This document shows positions 34,938-45,289 of a stretch of DNA of 62,481 nt, piece after piece (the first letter of the stretch is position 1; every line of letters begins with the position of its first letter). Origin of the DNA: Sphingopyxis sp. (lineage in GTDB: Bacteria; Pseudomonadota; Alphaproteobacteria; Sphingomonadales; Sphingomonadaceae). The notes beneath the pieces are model-generated. The model was given only the letters and a program-made list of their open reading frames with translations. It had not been told where the DNA came from and did no database searches. The stretch is from NCBI RefSeq assembly GCF_016793825.1, contig NZ_JAEULM010000027.1:1-62481 (forward strand), written 5' to 3'. Made by a program: the position numbers and the translations under genes.

Positions 34938-36133
34938 TGTCCCATCCAGATTCGTTGGTGCAGCGGGTTGAAGCCGATCCGGCCGACCAGGTCGGCGGGC
35001 CGCTCGATATCCCAGATCGCGAGATCGCAATGCTTGCCGACGGCGAGGGTGCCGGTGTCGGTCCCCAGCCCGAGTGCCGCTGCGGCGTGGCGGGTGACGC
35101 CGAGCAGGCATTCATCGACGGTGAGGCCGAACTGCACCGCTGCCATGTTCATCGTCAGCAGGATCGACGTCAGGGGTGAAGTGCCGGGATTGCAGTCGGT
35201 CGCGAGTGCGATCGGTACGCCGGCCGCGCGCAGCGCGGCGACGGGCGGCAGTCTGGTTTCGCGGAGGAAATAGAAAGCGCCGGGGAGCAGCGTCGCGACG
35301 GTCCCGGATTCGGCCATCGCGGCGATCCCGGCATCGTCGAGATATTCGAGATGGTCGGCCGACAGGGCACCGTAGCGCGCTGCGAGTGCGGCGCCATGCT
35401 GGTTCGAAAGCTGTTCGGCGTGAAGCTTGACCGGCAGGCCATGCCTGGTCGCTGCTTCGAATACCCGTTCGGTCTGGGCCGGGCTGAAACCGATATTCTC
35501 GCAAAAGGCATCGACGGCATCGACCAGCCCGGCCGCCGCGATCGCGGGCAGCATCGCGTCGCAGACGAGGGCGATATATTTGTCGGCTTCGCCCGCATAC
35601 TCGCCCGGCAGGGCATGGGCGCCAAGGAAGGTGGTGCGGACCGTCACCGGCCGCACCTCGCCAAGGATGCGGGCGGCGCGCAGCATCTTGGATTCATCGC
35701 CCAGCGACAGGCCATAGCCCGACTTAATTTCAATCGTCGTGACGCCCTCGGCGATCAGTGCGTCGAGGCGAGGCAGCGCGCTGGCGACCAGTTCGGCCTC
35801 GCTGGCATTACGTGTGGCATGGACGGTCGACACGATACCCCCGCCGGCGCGTGCGATCTCCTCGTAGGAGGCGCCCTTCTGGCGCAGTTCGAACTCGCCG
35901 ATGCGATCACCCGCAAAGACCAGATGCGTATGTGGATCGATCAGGCCGGGGGTGATCCAGCGTTCGGCGCAGTCGATCACCTCGGTTGCCGCCGGTGCGT
36001 CGGCCATCGGGCCGACATAGGTGATCGTCCCGGCCGCCATGCCGACGGCGCCGCGTTCGATGATGCCAATACCGGACAGGCCGTCCTGCATCGTTGCAAG
36101 ACGGGCGTTGGTCCACAGGCGATCGCACTGCAT
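34934..36133 (-). CDS. hutI: Imidazolonepropionase
   Basis: ATG 36133 follows AGGAGAGG, which fixes the start; 399 residues. The amidohydrolase metal motif [10 protein letters not shown], then [30 protein letters not shown] are all present. It opens the imidazolone ring to give N-formimino-L-glutamate. It is the first gene of the leftward hut operon and diverges from hutF across the HutC-type operator. Confidence 0.96.
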   Translation of the reverse strand: MQCDRLWTNARLATMQDGLSGIGIIERGAVGMAAGTITYVGPMADAPAATEVIDCAERWITPGLIDPHTHLVFAGDRIGEFELRQKGASYEEIARAGGGIVSTVHATRNASEAELVASALPRLDALIAEGVTTIEIKSGYGLSLGDESKMLRAARILGEVRPVTVRTTFLGAHALPGEYAGEADKYIALVCDAMLPAIAAAGLVDAVDAFCENIGFSPAQTERVFEAATRHGLPVKLHAEQLSNQHGAALAARYGALSADHLEYLDDAGIAAMAESGTVATLLPGAFYFLRETRLPPVAALRAAGVPIALATDCNPGTSPLTSILLTMNMAAVQFGLTVDECLLGVTRHAAAALGLGTDTGTLAVGKHCDLAIWDIERPADLVGRIGFNPLHQRIWMGQ

Positions 36134-36166
36134 CGAGCCCTCTCCTGCTTGCTGGTGCCGACTCAA

Positions 36167-36182
36167 TAATGTATATACATTA
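36167..36182. promoter_or_regulatory. HutC-type operator
   Basis: TAATGTATATACATTA is a perfect 16-bp palindrome in the 85-bp gap between hutI and hutF, the only shared control region of the two hut transcripts. It contains the TGTATA/TATACA core typical of HutC/GntR sites. Urocanate is the usual inducer for HutC. Confidence 0.85.
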
Positions 36183-36218
36183 ATTGCGGACATATGGCGA
36201 TGTCCAGAGGGATGATCG

Positions 36219-37574
36219 ATGACGCTTTGGTGCGAACAGGCATGGCTGGCCGACGGCTGGCACGAAAATGTTCGGATTTCGGTCGATAGGGGGCGAATTT
36301 CCGCTATTGAATCCGGAGTCCACCCGGCGCCAACTGACGAGCGCCACGCAATCCTGCTGCCCGGTTTGCCCAATCTGCACAGCCATGCGTTCCAGCGCGG
36401 CATGGCCGGGCTCGCGGAACGGGCGGGCGACGGTGATGACAGCTTCTGGACCTGGCGCGAGGCCATGTATCACTTTGTCGATCGCCTCGATCCCGACGGG
36501 ATGCGGGCGATCGCGGCACTGGCCTATGCCGAGATGCTGGAAAGCGGCTTTACGCGCGTGGGCGAGTTTCACTATCTTCATCATGGCGTTGACGGGCAAC
36601 CCTACAACGAAGTCGCGATCATGGCGCAGGCCATCGCTGCGGCGGCGGACGAAACCGGGATCGGGCTGACGCTGCTTCCCGTCTTTTACGCCCATTCGGG
36701 TTTTGGCGGCGGGGCGCCGACCCATGGACAGCGTCGCTTCATCAACGACATCGCGCGCTTTCAATCGCTTCTCCACGGTGCGCGCGATGCGGTCGCGGGT
36801 CTGGACGACGCTCTGGTCGGCGTGGCGCCGCACAGCCTGCGCGCTGCGACCGCCGACGAACTGACAGCGGTCGCTGCTATGGCGAAGGGCGCGCCGGTTC
36901 ATATCCACATCGCCGAACAAATGCCCGAGGTCGAGGCATGCATCGCGTGGAGCGGGGCGCGCCCGGTCGAATGGCTCTATGATCGGACCGAGGTCGGGCC
37001 CGACTGGTGTCTCGTCCACGCCACGCACATCACCGAGGCTGAACGGCGAGCGATCGTTCGAAGCGGGGCGGTCGTCGGTCTTTGCCCGATCACCGAAGCC
37101 AATCTGGGCGACGGCCTGTTTCCCGCGCGCGCGTTTGTGGAGGAGGGCGGGCGCTTTGGCGTCGGCTCCGATTCCAACGTCGAAATCGACGCCGTCGCCG
37201 AACTGCGGTTGCTGGAATATGGTCAGCGGCTCGACCAGCGCGGGCGCAATCTGCTGTCGGACGGGGCGGGGCGATCGACGGGCGCGAACCTCTTTCGCGG
37301 CGCCCTCGCGGGCGGTGGACAGGCGCTCGGCCGACCCTCTTGCGGGATTGCTGTCGGCGAGCCGGCCGACTTGGTCAGCCTGAAGGGGGCCGATCCCTAT
37401 TTTGCCGGGCGCAGCGGCGATACAATCCTCGATAGCTGGATTTTCGGTGGAGGGGCGCGGTTGGTCGATTGCGTCTGGCGGAGCGGCGTAAAGCAGGTTG
37501 CGGACGGGAGGCATGTCCGGCGCGCCGCGATCGATGCGCGCTATCGGGACGCGATGCGAAAGCTTTTCGCATGA
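36219..37574 (+). CDS. hutF: Formimidoylglutamate deiminase
   Basis: The protein has 451 residues. The amidohydrolase-fold signs are [43 protein letters not shown] and [11 protein letters not shown], with the metal ligands HSH, HIH, H and D. It converts formiminoglutamate to formylglutamate plus ammonia, which HutG then deformylates. Having both HutF and HutG defines the five-step route. Coupled to hutC by ATGA. Confidence 0.95.
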   Translation: MTLWCEQAWLADGWHENVRISVDRGRISAIESGVHPAPTDERHAILLPGLPNLHSHAFQRGMAGLAERAGDGDDSFWTWREAMYHFVDRLDPDGMRAIAALAYAEMLESGFTRVGEFHYLHHGVDGQPYNEVAIMAQAIAAAADETGIGLTLLPVFYAHSGFGGGAPTHGQRRFINDIARFQSLLHGARDAVAGLDDALVGVAPHSLRAATADELTAVAAMAKGAPVHIHIAEQMPEVEACIAWSGARPVEWLYDRTEVGPDWCLVHATHITEAERRAIVRSGAVVGLCPITEANLGDGLFPARAFVEEGGRFGVGSDSNVEIDAVAELRLLEYGQRLDQRGRNLLSDGAGRSTGANLFRGALAGGGQALGRPSCGIAVGEPADLVSLKGADPYFAGRSGDTILDSWIFGGGARLVDCVWRSGVKQVADGRHVRRAAIDARYRDAMRKLFA

Positions 37575-38275
37575 AGCAAAGCGGCGCCATCCATGCCCAG
37601 ATCCGCCGCGATATCGAGGCGCGGATCATGTCGGGCGAATGGCAACCGGGCGAGCGCATCCCCTATGAGCATCAATTGATGGCAAGCTATGGCTGTTCGC
37701 GGATGACCGTGAACCGGGCGCTGCGTGCCCTGATCGATGCGGGGCTGCTCGAAAGCCGGCGCCGCGCCGGGACGATCGTCTCGCGGCCGCGAATCCAGCG
37801 CGCGGCGCTGGAAATTCCGGATATTCGCGATGAGGTGGCGGGACAGGGCGAAGAATATCGCCTCGATCTCGACCGCCGCGATATTCGCGCCGCGACCGCC
37901 GAGGACCGGCGCCTCCTTCAGATCGACGACGGCGAAGTCCTCGCGCTCGAATGTCGCCACCATGCCGGCGGGCGCGCCTTTGCGCTGGAGCGGCGCTTGA
38001 TAAACCTCGCGGCGGTGCCGGAGGCGGCAGGGGTCGACTTCGCGGTCGAACCGCCGGGATCATGGCTGCTCGCCCATGTTCCCTGGACCGAGGCCGAGCA
38101 TCGTATCACCGCCGTCAACGCCGGCGCGAAGGAGCTTGTCGCGCTCGGCATCGCAGCGGGTGCCGCCTGCATGGCGCTCGAACGCTGGACCTGGCGCGGC
38201 GAGGAACGGATCACCTATGCGCGGCAGGTGTATCCCGGCGACCGCTATGCGCTCGTCGCGCGCTTCCGTCCCTAA
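37571..38275 (+). CDS. hutC: GntR/HutC-family histidine-utilization repressor
   Basis: Starting at ATG 37571 gives 234 residues: an N-terminal winged helix (IRRDIEARIMSGEWQPGERIPYEHQL cut to SGEWQPGERIP, CSRMTVNRALRAL, GLLESRRRAGTIV) and a UTRA ligand-binding domain with LIxLAAVPEA-type text. It represses the divergent hut transcripts through the palindrome at 36167 and autoregulates, being cotranscribed with hutF. Confidence 0.95.
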   Translation: MKQSGAIHAQIRRDIEARIMSGEWQPGERIPYEHQLMASYGCSRMTVNRALRALIDAGLLESRRRAGTIVSRPRIQRAALEIPDIRDEVAGQGEEYRLDLDRRDIRAATAEDRRLLQIDDGEVLALECRHHAGGRAFALERRLINLAAVPEAAGVDFAVEPPGSWLLAHVPWTEAEHRITAVNAGAKELVALGIAAGAACMALERWTWRGEERITYARQVYPGDRYALVARFRP

Positions 38276-38278
38276 GAT

Positions 38279-38306
38279 CCTGACCCTAAGCCGCCGAAAG
38301 GTCAGG
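38279..38306. terminator. Convergent terminator hairpin overlapping a stop codon
   Basis: CCTGACC (38279-38285) pairs with GGTCAGG (38300-38306) around a 14-nt loop, directly after the hutC stop and including the leftward stop codon of the acyl-CoA dehydrogenase (38302-38304). The left arm is one copy of the GGGTCAGGA-related repeat. Confidence 0.55.
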
Positions 38307-39477
38307 CGATCAGCCCGGCCTTCCAGTCGCGGCGAATCTTCTTGGCGAGGCTCCACTTATGGACCTCGGTCGGGCCGTCATAGATGCGGAAGGCGCGGAC
38401 TTCGCGGAACACCTGTTCGACGATGGTCTTGTCGGTCACGCCGGTGCCGCCCATGACCTGAACGCAGCGGTCGGCGATGCGCATCAATGCTTCCGACACG
38501 GCAACCTTCGCCATCGAGCTTTCGACCGTGCCGAGCGATCCGGTGTCGAGCACCGATGCGCACCAGTCGATCATCAATTCGGCCTGTTTCAGGTCGATCA
38601 TGTTCTCGGCGAGCATGAAGCCCACGCCCTCATGGTCGATCAGCGGCTTGCCGAATGCCTCGCGGCGGTTCGCATAATCGGTTGCGATCTCGTGTGCGCG
38701 GATGCACGCGCCAAGCCAGCGCATGCAATGCGACAGGCGCGCGGGGGAGAGGCGGACCTGCGCATAGCGGAAGCCTTCACCGGCTTCGCCCAGCATCTGG
38801 TCGGCCGGAACGCGCAGATTGTCGATGGTCAGCGTCGCATGGCCGCCGGGCATCGAACTGTCGATCGTGTTCGGCACGTCGTCGATGCGGATCGCGGGAT
38901 CGGGAAGATCCACCAGGAACATGCACGCGCCCTGTTCGGCTTTTGCCATGACGATGCCGACGCGGGCACCCTGCGCGCCGGTGATGAAGGTCTTGCGACC
39001 GTTCACGACCCAATGATTGCCGTCGAGATGACAGGTGGTCTTCATCATCGACGGGTCGGACCCCGCGCCGCCGTCCTCGGCGGGTTCGGTCATGAAGAAG
39101 GCCGACCGGACTCGCCCTTCGACCATCGGCTTCAGAAAACGCTCCTTGAGGTCCGCGCTGCCTTCCTTGCCGAGCAGATACATATTGCCTTCGTCGGGCG
39201 CCATCGTGTTGCAGGCGAGGGGCCCCAGCGGCGACAGTCCGCTCTTGATCAGCACCACGGCGGTTTCGCGTTGGTTGAGGTGGTCGCCGTCCTTCAGGAT
39301 ATGCGGTGTCAACACCCCGGCGAGGCGGGCATGTTCGCGCATCTCCAGCACCAGTTCGTCGGTCGGCGCGCCATGATGGTCGCGGCGCGGATCGGCTTCA
39401 TAGGGAACGACGGTTTCGCGGACGAAGGTTTCAACCTTGGCGGCGATGGCGAGGGCGCGGTCGGAAATGGTCATCAC
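38302..39477 (-). CDS. Acyl-CoA dehydrogenase family protein
   Basis: The protein has 391 residues. FAD-dependent acyl-CoA dehydrogenase features are FFMTEPAEDGGAGSDPSMM, VVNGRKTFITGAQGA, the catalytic-region RREAFGKPLIDHEGVGFMLA and VMGGTGVTDKTIVEQVFREVRAFRIYDGPTEVH cut to QVMGGTGVTDK and IYDGPTEVH. The pattern resembles the ACAD10/11-like group. It desaturates an acyl-CoA at C2-C3. No partner ETF genes are nearby. Confidence 0.9.
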   Translation of the reverse strand: MMTISDRALAIAAKVETFVRETVVPYEADPRRDHHGAPTDELVLEMREHARLAGVLTPHILKDGDHLNQRETAVVLIKSGLSPLGPLACNTMAPDEGNMYLLGKEGSADLKERFLKPMVEGRVRSAFFMTEPAEDGGAGSDPSMMKTTCHLDGNHWVVNGRKTFITGAQGARVGIVMAKAEQGACMFLVDLPDPAIRIDDVPNTIDSSMPGGHATLTIDNLRVPADQMLGEAGEGFRYAQVRLSPARLSHCMRWLGACIRAHEIATDYANRREAFGKPLIDHEGVGFMLAENMIDLKQAELMIDWCASVLDTGSLGTVESSMAKVAVSEALMRIADRCVQVMGGTGVTDKTIVEQVFREVRAFRIYDGPTEVHKWSLAKKIRRDWKAGLIA

Positions 39478-39665
39478 CCGGCTTTGGGCGACGCGCCCGA
39501 TGCGATCAAGTCACTTTGCATCGTCCGGCTGTTGCTTTTGCTACCGGCAGGGCAAGTTCCGTTTTCGCACATCGCCGCTATGTTGCGAGCTTGCGCCGAA
39601 TGCCCCTATGGCGCAGCAGGAACGTTCCCGGGGCGAGCGCCGGGATGCGGATGAAAGAAGGCGAC

Positions 39666-39755
39666 ATGCGGATTTCGATGGTGATGAACCAGTGCGCTCG
39701 CGGCATTTCGGGCAGCCGCTGCGGCCGATGGGGCGCTGCCGGAGGCGCGCGATGA
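39666..39755 (+). CDS. Possible 29-codon leader peptide before the hydrolase/flavin reductase
   Basis: ATG 39666 (MRISMVMNQCARGISG) opens a frame ending at TGA 39755, which overlaps the next gene's start as ATGA. A GAAGG lies 8 nt upstream. The beginning resembles the start of a flavin-dependent monooxygenase (luciferase-like), so it could be a remnant of a lost oxygenase partner or a translation leader. The evidence is spacing only. Confidence 0.25.
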   Translation: MRISMVMNQCARGISGSRCGRWGAAGGAR

Positions 39756-40978
39756 GCCTGATGGAGTTTCGGGGCTTTGCCGGCGTCCGGCTCGAAGCGG
39801 AGGTCACCGGGTCGGAAGACGACCCTGCGGTCCTGCTCGTCCATGGGGCTGGACAGACGCGCGCCGTCTGGGGCAACGTGGCCGAAGCGCTCGAACTCGC
39901 GGGACGGCGCGTCATCAGCCTGGACCTGCGCGGTCACGGCGGCAGCGAATGGCCCGACGACGGACGGTATGACCCCGAAGCTTTCGTCGGAGACCTCCGT
40001 GCGATCCTGGCCCAGTTGGGCACGCGGCCGGTCGTCGTCGCCTCGACTCTCGGCGGCTGGATCGCGGCCGCGGCGCTTGAACAGGATGCCGCGATGCTCG
40101 CCTCGGGGCTCGTGCTCATCGATGTTCCCGTCGACGTCGATCCGATAGCGTCCGGGCGGATCGGCGAGCGGCTGCGCGATATCGCAGGGCTGGCACCGGG
40201 GCAGGTACCATGGGACACCCGGCTGATCGGCGCGCTGGACGCATCCGCGATGGCCGCTCGTATGGGCGAGGCGGCGGCGAAGATCGCGCTTCCGACGCTT
40301 TATGTGAGGGGCGCGGTGAGCGAGATCGTTTCGCGCGACGACGCCACGGCTTTCGTGGCGCGCCTGCCCGACGGGGAGTTTGCGGAGGTCGAAGACACTG
40401 CGCTCGTCGTCCGCGAAGACCGAATCGACGCGCTTGGCGGTTATCTCATCGACTTTCTGGAACGCCGCGCGCCGCGTGGTTCGCCTGAATATCGCGAGGG
40501 CTCCGACGCGCGCACGTTCCGCGATGCGCTCGGCTGCTTCGCGACCGGCGTCACGGTGGTGACCGCCATTTCCCCTGACGGAACACCAGTCGGCCTGACC
40601 GCGAACAGTTTTACCTCGGTTTCGCTCGACCCGCCGCAACTGCTCGTCTGTATCGCGAACAATGCGAGCAGCGCCCCTTTTCTGCGCGAGGCGGATCGCT
40701 TTGCGGTCAATGTTCTCCAGATCGGGCAGCAGCCGACGTCGAACCGCTTTGCGGGCAAGAGCGAAGACCGATTTGCCGCGACGCCGTGGGAGATCGGCGA
40801 ATATGGGACGCCGGTGCTGACCGGATCGCTTTCCAGTTTCGAGTGCGCCCGCGAGGCCGTGCACGAAGGGGGCGATCATTTCATCCTCGTCGGGCACGTC
40901 CTGAAGGCGATCTTCGAGCCGCGCCGCGACCCCTTGCTCTATTTCCGCGGCAAGTATCGCAAATTGCATTTTGCCTGA
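39752..40978 (+). CDS. Alpha/beta-hydrolase domain fused to flavin reductase
   Basis: ATG 39752 follows GGAGG. Residues 1 to about 245 form an alpha/beta hydrolase domain (VLLVHGAGQTRAVWG, SLDLRGHGGSEWP), but the GxSxG elbow reads ASTLGG, putting threonine T99 at the nucleophile position, and the usual C-terminal GxGH is VEDTAL, so it looks catalytically weak or dead. Residues about 252-408 are a flavin reductase (RFRDALGCFATGVTVVT-like start, GLTANSFTSVSLDPPQLLVC, GGDHFILVGHV), which supplies reduced FMN to a monooxygenase. No oxygenase is adjacent. The fusion is in one uninterrupted frame. Confidence 0.8.
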   Translation: MSLMEFRGFAGVRLEAEVTGSEDDPAVLLVHGAGQTRAVWGNVAEALELAGRRVISLDLRGHGGSEWPDDGRYDPEAFVGDLRAILAQLGTRPVVVASTLGGWIAAAALEQDAAMLASGLVLIDVPVDVDPIASGRIGERLRDIAGLAPGQVPWDTRLIGALDASAMAARMGEAAAKIALPTLYVRGAVSEIVSRDDATAFVARLPDGEFAEVEDTALVVREDRIDALGGYLIDFLERRAPRGSPEYREGSDARTFRDALGCFATGVTVVTAISPDGTPVGLTANSFTSVSLDPPQLLVCIANNASSAPFLREADRFAVNVLQIGQQPTSNRFAGKSEDRFAATPWEIGEYGTPVLTGSLSSFECAREAVHEGGDHFILVGHVLKAIFEPRRDPLLYFRGKYRKLHFA

Positions 40979-41011
40979 CGCTCGGGCGGACGCGCGAATC
41001 CAACGGGCTGA

Positions 41012-42178
<1,167 letters not shown>

Positions 42179-42261
42179 AAGCGCGGAGGCCGAACGTTCC
42201 TCTCCGCGTTCAAAGTTCTGTCCGCCGTGTCGACGGAATCGGCGCATGTCTTCGGCGAAGG

Positions 42262-42352
42262 TGGCGGAGCGGGAGGGATTCGAACCCTCGATACGCTTTT
42301 GACGTATACTCACTTTCCAGGCGAGCGCCTTCGACCACTCGGCCACCGCTCC
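42262..42352 (-). tRNA. tRNA-Ser (GGA)
   Basis: On the reverse strand the acceptor arm GGAGCGG pairs with CCGCTCC, discriminator G and encoded CCA follow, the anticodon loop is CTGGAAA (anticodon GGA), and a long variable arm typical of class II serine tRNA is present. The T arm reads GGTTCGAATCC. It reads serine UCC/UCU codons. tRNA genes of this type are frequent integration sites, but no element lies beside this one. Confidence 0.95.
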
Positions 42353-42425
42353 GCATGCTTGGAACGCGCGCCCTAATCGCTTGGCGGGGCTTTCGCAAGT
42401 CGGATGGGCGTGGCAGACAGGCGGC

Positions 42426-43451
42426 ATGAAATATCTGCTTGTTGCTGCGGCTGCAGCTTCGCTTGTACTCCCCGCCTACGCTGACGAGCCGGCGCCGATC
42501 CCGTCGCCTGGCGAAATCGCCGCCGCGGCCCCTGCGGGCGACTGGATCGCGATCGCGCCGTCCGATATGCTCGTCATGGACCTCGTGCCCGACGTGAAGG
42601 GCAAGCCGCGTCGCGTTGTCATCCAGTTGATGCCCTCGCCGTTCAGCCAGGGCTGGATCGGCAATATCCGCAAGCTCGCCGCCGCGCACTGGTGGGACGG
42701 GACGAGCGTCAACCGCGTGCAGGACAATTATGTCGCACAATGGGGCGATGCGACTGAGAAGAAGGCGCTGCCGGAGGGGTTGGCGGTGGTGCCGGAAAGT
42801 GCATACGTCGTTACGGACAGTGACAGCTATGAAACGGTCGTGAATGGTAATGTGGTGACGCGACTGTCCAAGAGTGCCGCAGACCGGCTGCTGGCCCGAC
42901 GGGAAAAATCGAGCCGTACGAGCATATTCGATGCGGGCTTTAATCCGGGAACCGATGCTTACGCACCTGCGGTGGCATTTGAATCGGGTTGGCCAATCGG
43001 TCTCGATGATCGCAAAGTGCTCGAGCCCAGATGGCCACTTCATTGCTATGGCGCCGTTGGCGTCGGCCGCAACATGTCGCCTGACACCGGATCGGGGGCG
43101 GAACTTTATACCGTGATCGGCCACGCTCCGAGACACCTTGACCGCAACATAGCGGTCGTCGGCCGCGTGATCAGCGGAATCGAACATCTGTCGAGCCTGC
43201 CGCGCGGGACCGGAGCGCTGGGCTTTTATGAAAGCGAAGGTGAGCGTGTGCAGATTTCCTCGATTCGGCTCGCCAGCGATCTTCCTGTCGCTGATCAACC
43301 CAAGTTCGAGTATCTGTCGACCGAAAGCGACAGCTTCGCGCGGTATGCAGATGCGCGCGCCAACCGTCGCGATCCCTTCTTCATCAAGCCCGCCGGCGGT
43401 GCAGACATCTGCAATATCCCCGTGCCGATCCGTCCGGTCGCCGCGAAATAG
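42426..43451 (+). CDS. Periplasmic peptidylprolyl isomerase (cyclophilin-like)
   Basis: Starting at ATG 42426 gives 341 residues with a signal peptide (YLLVAAAAASLVLPAYA-D). The core shows a divergent cyclophilin: VVIQLMPSPFSQGWIGNIRKLAAAHWWDGTSVNRVQDNYVAQWGD cut to WWDGTSVNRVQDNYVAQWG, and later GAELYTVIGHAPRHLDRNIAVVGRVISGIE cut to LDRNIAVVGRVISG. It would speed proline isomerisation during folding of exported proteins. A long middle insert (about 110-230) is not part of a minimal cyclophilin. It is followed after 6 bp by a DUF1905 gene. Confidence 0.82.
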   Translation: MKYLLVAAAAASLVLPAYADEPAPIPSPGEIAAAAPAGDWIAIAPSDMLVMDLVPDVKGKPRRVVIQLMPSPFSQGWIGNIRKLAAAHWWDGTSVNRVQDNYVAQWGDATEKKALPEGLAVVPESAYVVTDSDSYETVVNGNVVTRLSKSAADRLLARREKSSRTSIFDAGFNPGTDAYAPAVAFESGWPIGLDDRKVLEPRWPLHCYGAVGVGRNMSPDTGSGAELYTVIGHAPRHLDRNIAVVGRVISGIEHLSSLPRGTGALGFYESEGERVQISSIRLASDLPVADQPKFEYLSTESDSFARYADARANRRDPFFIKPAGGADICNIPVPIRPVAAK

Positions 43452-43457
43452 GCGCCG

Positions 43458-43772
43458 ATGGAGGAGTTCACGGTCACGACGCCGCTCTGGCGCTGGCAGT
43501 CGGCAACGGCGCCGGCCGCCTGGTTCTTCGTCACGATCGCGGGCGAGGCCGCCGACGGAATCCGGATGGCTGCAATCGGCGGGCAATGGCTGGATGGTCG
43601 CAAGGGGTTCGGCTCGGCGAGAGTGCGGGCGTCGATCGGCGATACGAACTGGAACACGTCCGTCTTTCCCCACAAGGAAAGCGGCGGTTGGTTGCTTCCG
43701 GTCAAGGCCGCGGTGCGCAAGGCGGAAGGATTGACCGAAGGCGACGACGTGACAGTGATCGTCAGTCTTTAG
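43458..43772 (+). CDS. DUF1905 domain protein
   Basis: The protein has 104 residues, a single DUF1905 beta-barrel: TPLWRWQSATAPAAWFFVTI, GSARVRASIGDTNWNTSVFP and SGGWLLPVKAAVRKAEGL. Its function is unknown; the family is often found with YdeI-type or isomerase genes. It sits 6 bp behind the isomerase gene, so probably cotranscribed. Its 3' end overlaps a small leftward frame by 11 bp. Confidence 0.88.
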   Translation: MEEFTVTTPLWRWQSATAPAAWFFVTIAGEAADGIRMAAIGGQWLDGRKGFGSARVRASIGDTNWNTSVFPHKESGGWLLPVKAAVRKAEGLTEGDDVTVIVSL

Positions 43773-43890
43773 GCTGACTTTCGCTTTTCGCTTCGCGCGC
43801 CTTTGCCTTGCGTTTGCGCAGATTGGCTCGCAGCGCTTCGGCCAGGCGGCGTTCGCGTTCGATGTCGGCGGAGGAGGGCAGCTTGCTCAC
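43762..43890 (-). CDS. Small basic helical protein (42 aa)
   Basis: From GTG 43890 the frame reads SKLPSSADIERERRLAEALR then ANLRKRKAKAREAKSE: a strongly charged helix typical of small conserved alphaproteobacterial proteins. The longer open frame would run back through the tRNA-Thr gene and is not credible. There is no obvious ribosome site. It overlaps the DUF1905 stop. The role is unknown. Confidence 0.45.
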   Translation of the reverse strand: MSKLPSSADIERERRLAEALRANLRKRKAKAREAKSESQPKD

Positions 43891-44006
43891 AGCGGCGCGA
43901 TGCGGTGAAATCGCCGGGTCGTCAAGCCTCGCATCTTGACAGGCGAGGAGCGCCCGGTCATAGGCCGCGCCTGCTTTGCGAACAGGTGTTTGCGGGCGCT
44001 TCGGTT

Positions 44007-44081
44007 GCTGCTGTAGCTCAGTGGTAGAGCGCGTCATTGGTAATGACGAGGTCGACAGTTCAATCCTGTCCAGCAGCACCA
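44007..44081 (+). tRNA. tRNA-Thr (GGT)
   Basis: The acceptor arm GCTGCTG pairs with CAGCAGC, followed by discriminator A and encoded CCA. The D arm is GCTCAGTGGTAGAGC, the anticodon arm CGTCA-TTGGTAA-TGACG (anticodon GGT), and the T arm has CAGTTCAATCCTG. It reads threonine ACC/ACU. Confidence 0.95.
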
Positions 44082-44173
44082 TTCCTCCATACGCGATTCA
44101 AAGCTTTACCGGGCCTTGGCTGCGCGGTTAGAACCGACCTGCACGCCTTTGTCGGCGTGTGATGGGGGATGCA

Positions 44174-45268
44174 ATGGCGGCAGGTGGTGGCGGCAGGGGA
44201 AGCCAGAATCCGGGGACGAGCGATCGCTGGACGTTCCTGGTGCTGTTGATCGCCGTTTCGATCGCCTTTGCTGCGATCCTGTTGCCGTTCTTTGCCGCAA
44301 TCCTTTGGGCCGTGATTGTCGCGATCCTGTTCGAGCCCGTCTATCGCCGCCTGCTTGGCCATATGCCGAAGCGCCGGAATGGCGCGGCGTTGCTGACGCT
44401 GTTGCTGATCGTGGGAATGGTCATTCTGCCGGCGGCTATTCTAGGGGTGGCGCTGATGAACGAAGCCGCCGCCGTCTATCAGCGTATCCAGTCGGGTGAG
44501 ATCGATCCGGTCGGTATCTGGACCGGTTTCCAGTCGGGTATGCCGGACTGGCTCGGCCTCTGGCTCGATCGCCTTGGCGTCGGTGACATCGCGGCCGCCA
44601 AGACGACGTTCGGCGGCACCGCTGCTGCCGGAATTCGCGCGATCCTGGAGCAGGCCCTGTCGATTGGGCAGAGCCTGTTCGGGCTGCTCATCAAGCTGAT
44701 GGTCATGCTCTACCTCGCCTTCTTCCTGATCCGCGACGGCGAAGGCCTGCAGCAGCGTATTCGCGCAGCGGTGCCACTGCGTGGCGAGCATCTGCAACTT
44801 CTGATAGACCGTTTCATCGTTGTCGTCCGGGCCACGATCAAGGGCAGCATCGTTGTTGCGATCCTGCAGGGGTTGATTGGCGGCATCATATTGTGGGCGC
44901 TGGGCATCGAGGCGGCGCTGCTGTGGGGTGTCCTGATGGGGGCGGCTTCGCTGTTGCCGGCGGTAGGCACGGGCTTGGTCTGGGTGCCGATGGCGCTCTA
45001 TCTGCTCGTCACCGGATCGATCTGGCAGGGGCTTGTGCTCGTCTTCTGCGGCCTGTTTGTCATCGGAATGGTCGACAACGTCCTTCGCCCAATCCTGGTC
45101 GGGCGCGAGACCCGGATTCCCGATTATGTCGTGTTGATCGTCACGTTAGGCGGCTTACAGCTTTTTGGCTTCCACGGCATCGTCATCGGGCCGGTCGTTG
45201 CTGCGATGTTCATTGCGGTCTGGGATATCGCGACGAGCATTCGCACCGGATCGCTATCGTCCGATTGA
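44174..45268 (+). CDS. AI-2E family transporter (PerM-like)
   Basis: ATG 44174 is favoured by GGGGGA just upstream; 44162 is also possible. About 364 residues with seven to eight membrane spans and a soluble middle region (about 95-180). Family marks: FAAILWAVIVAILFEPVYRRL, LRGEHLQLLIDRF, ATIKGSIVVAILQGLIGGI, GLQLFGFHGIVIGPVVAAM. The family ranges from AI-2 export to Na+/H+ exchange, so the substrate is not assigned. It stands alone after tRNA-Thr. Confidence 0.85.
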   Translation: MAAGGGGRGSQNPGTSDRWTFLVLLIAVSIAFAAILLPFFAAILWAVIVAILFEPVYRRLLGHMPKRRNGAALLTLLLIVGMVILPAAILGVALMNEAAAVYQRIQSGEIDPVGIWTGFQSGMPDWLGLWLDRLGVGDIAAAKTTFGGTAAAGIRAILEQALSIGQSLFGLLIKLMVMLYLAFFLIRDGEGLQQRIRAAVPLRGEHLQLLIDRFIVVVRATIKGSIVVAILQGLIGGIILWALGIEAALLWGVLMGAASLLPAVGTGLVWVPMALYLLVTGSIWQGLVLVFCGLFVIGMVDNVLRPILVGRETRIPDYVVLIVTLGGLQLFGFHGIVIGPVVAAMFIAVWDIATSIRTGSLSSD

Positions 45269-45289
45269 TGTGGCGGCAGGGTCCTGCCC

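Noticed and set aside
43762-44082. 106-codon leftward frame through tRNA-Thr
   Set aside because: Its first third is the antisense of the tRNA; only the 42-codon part from GTG 43890 is kept as a candidate.
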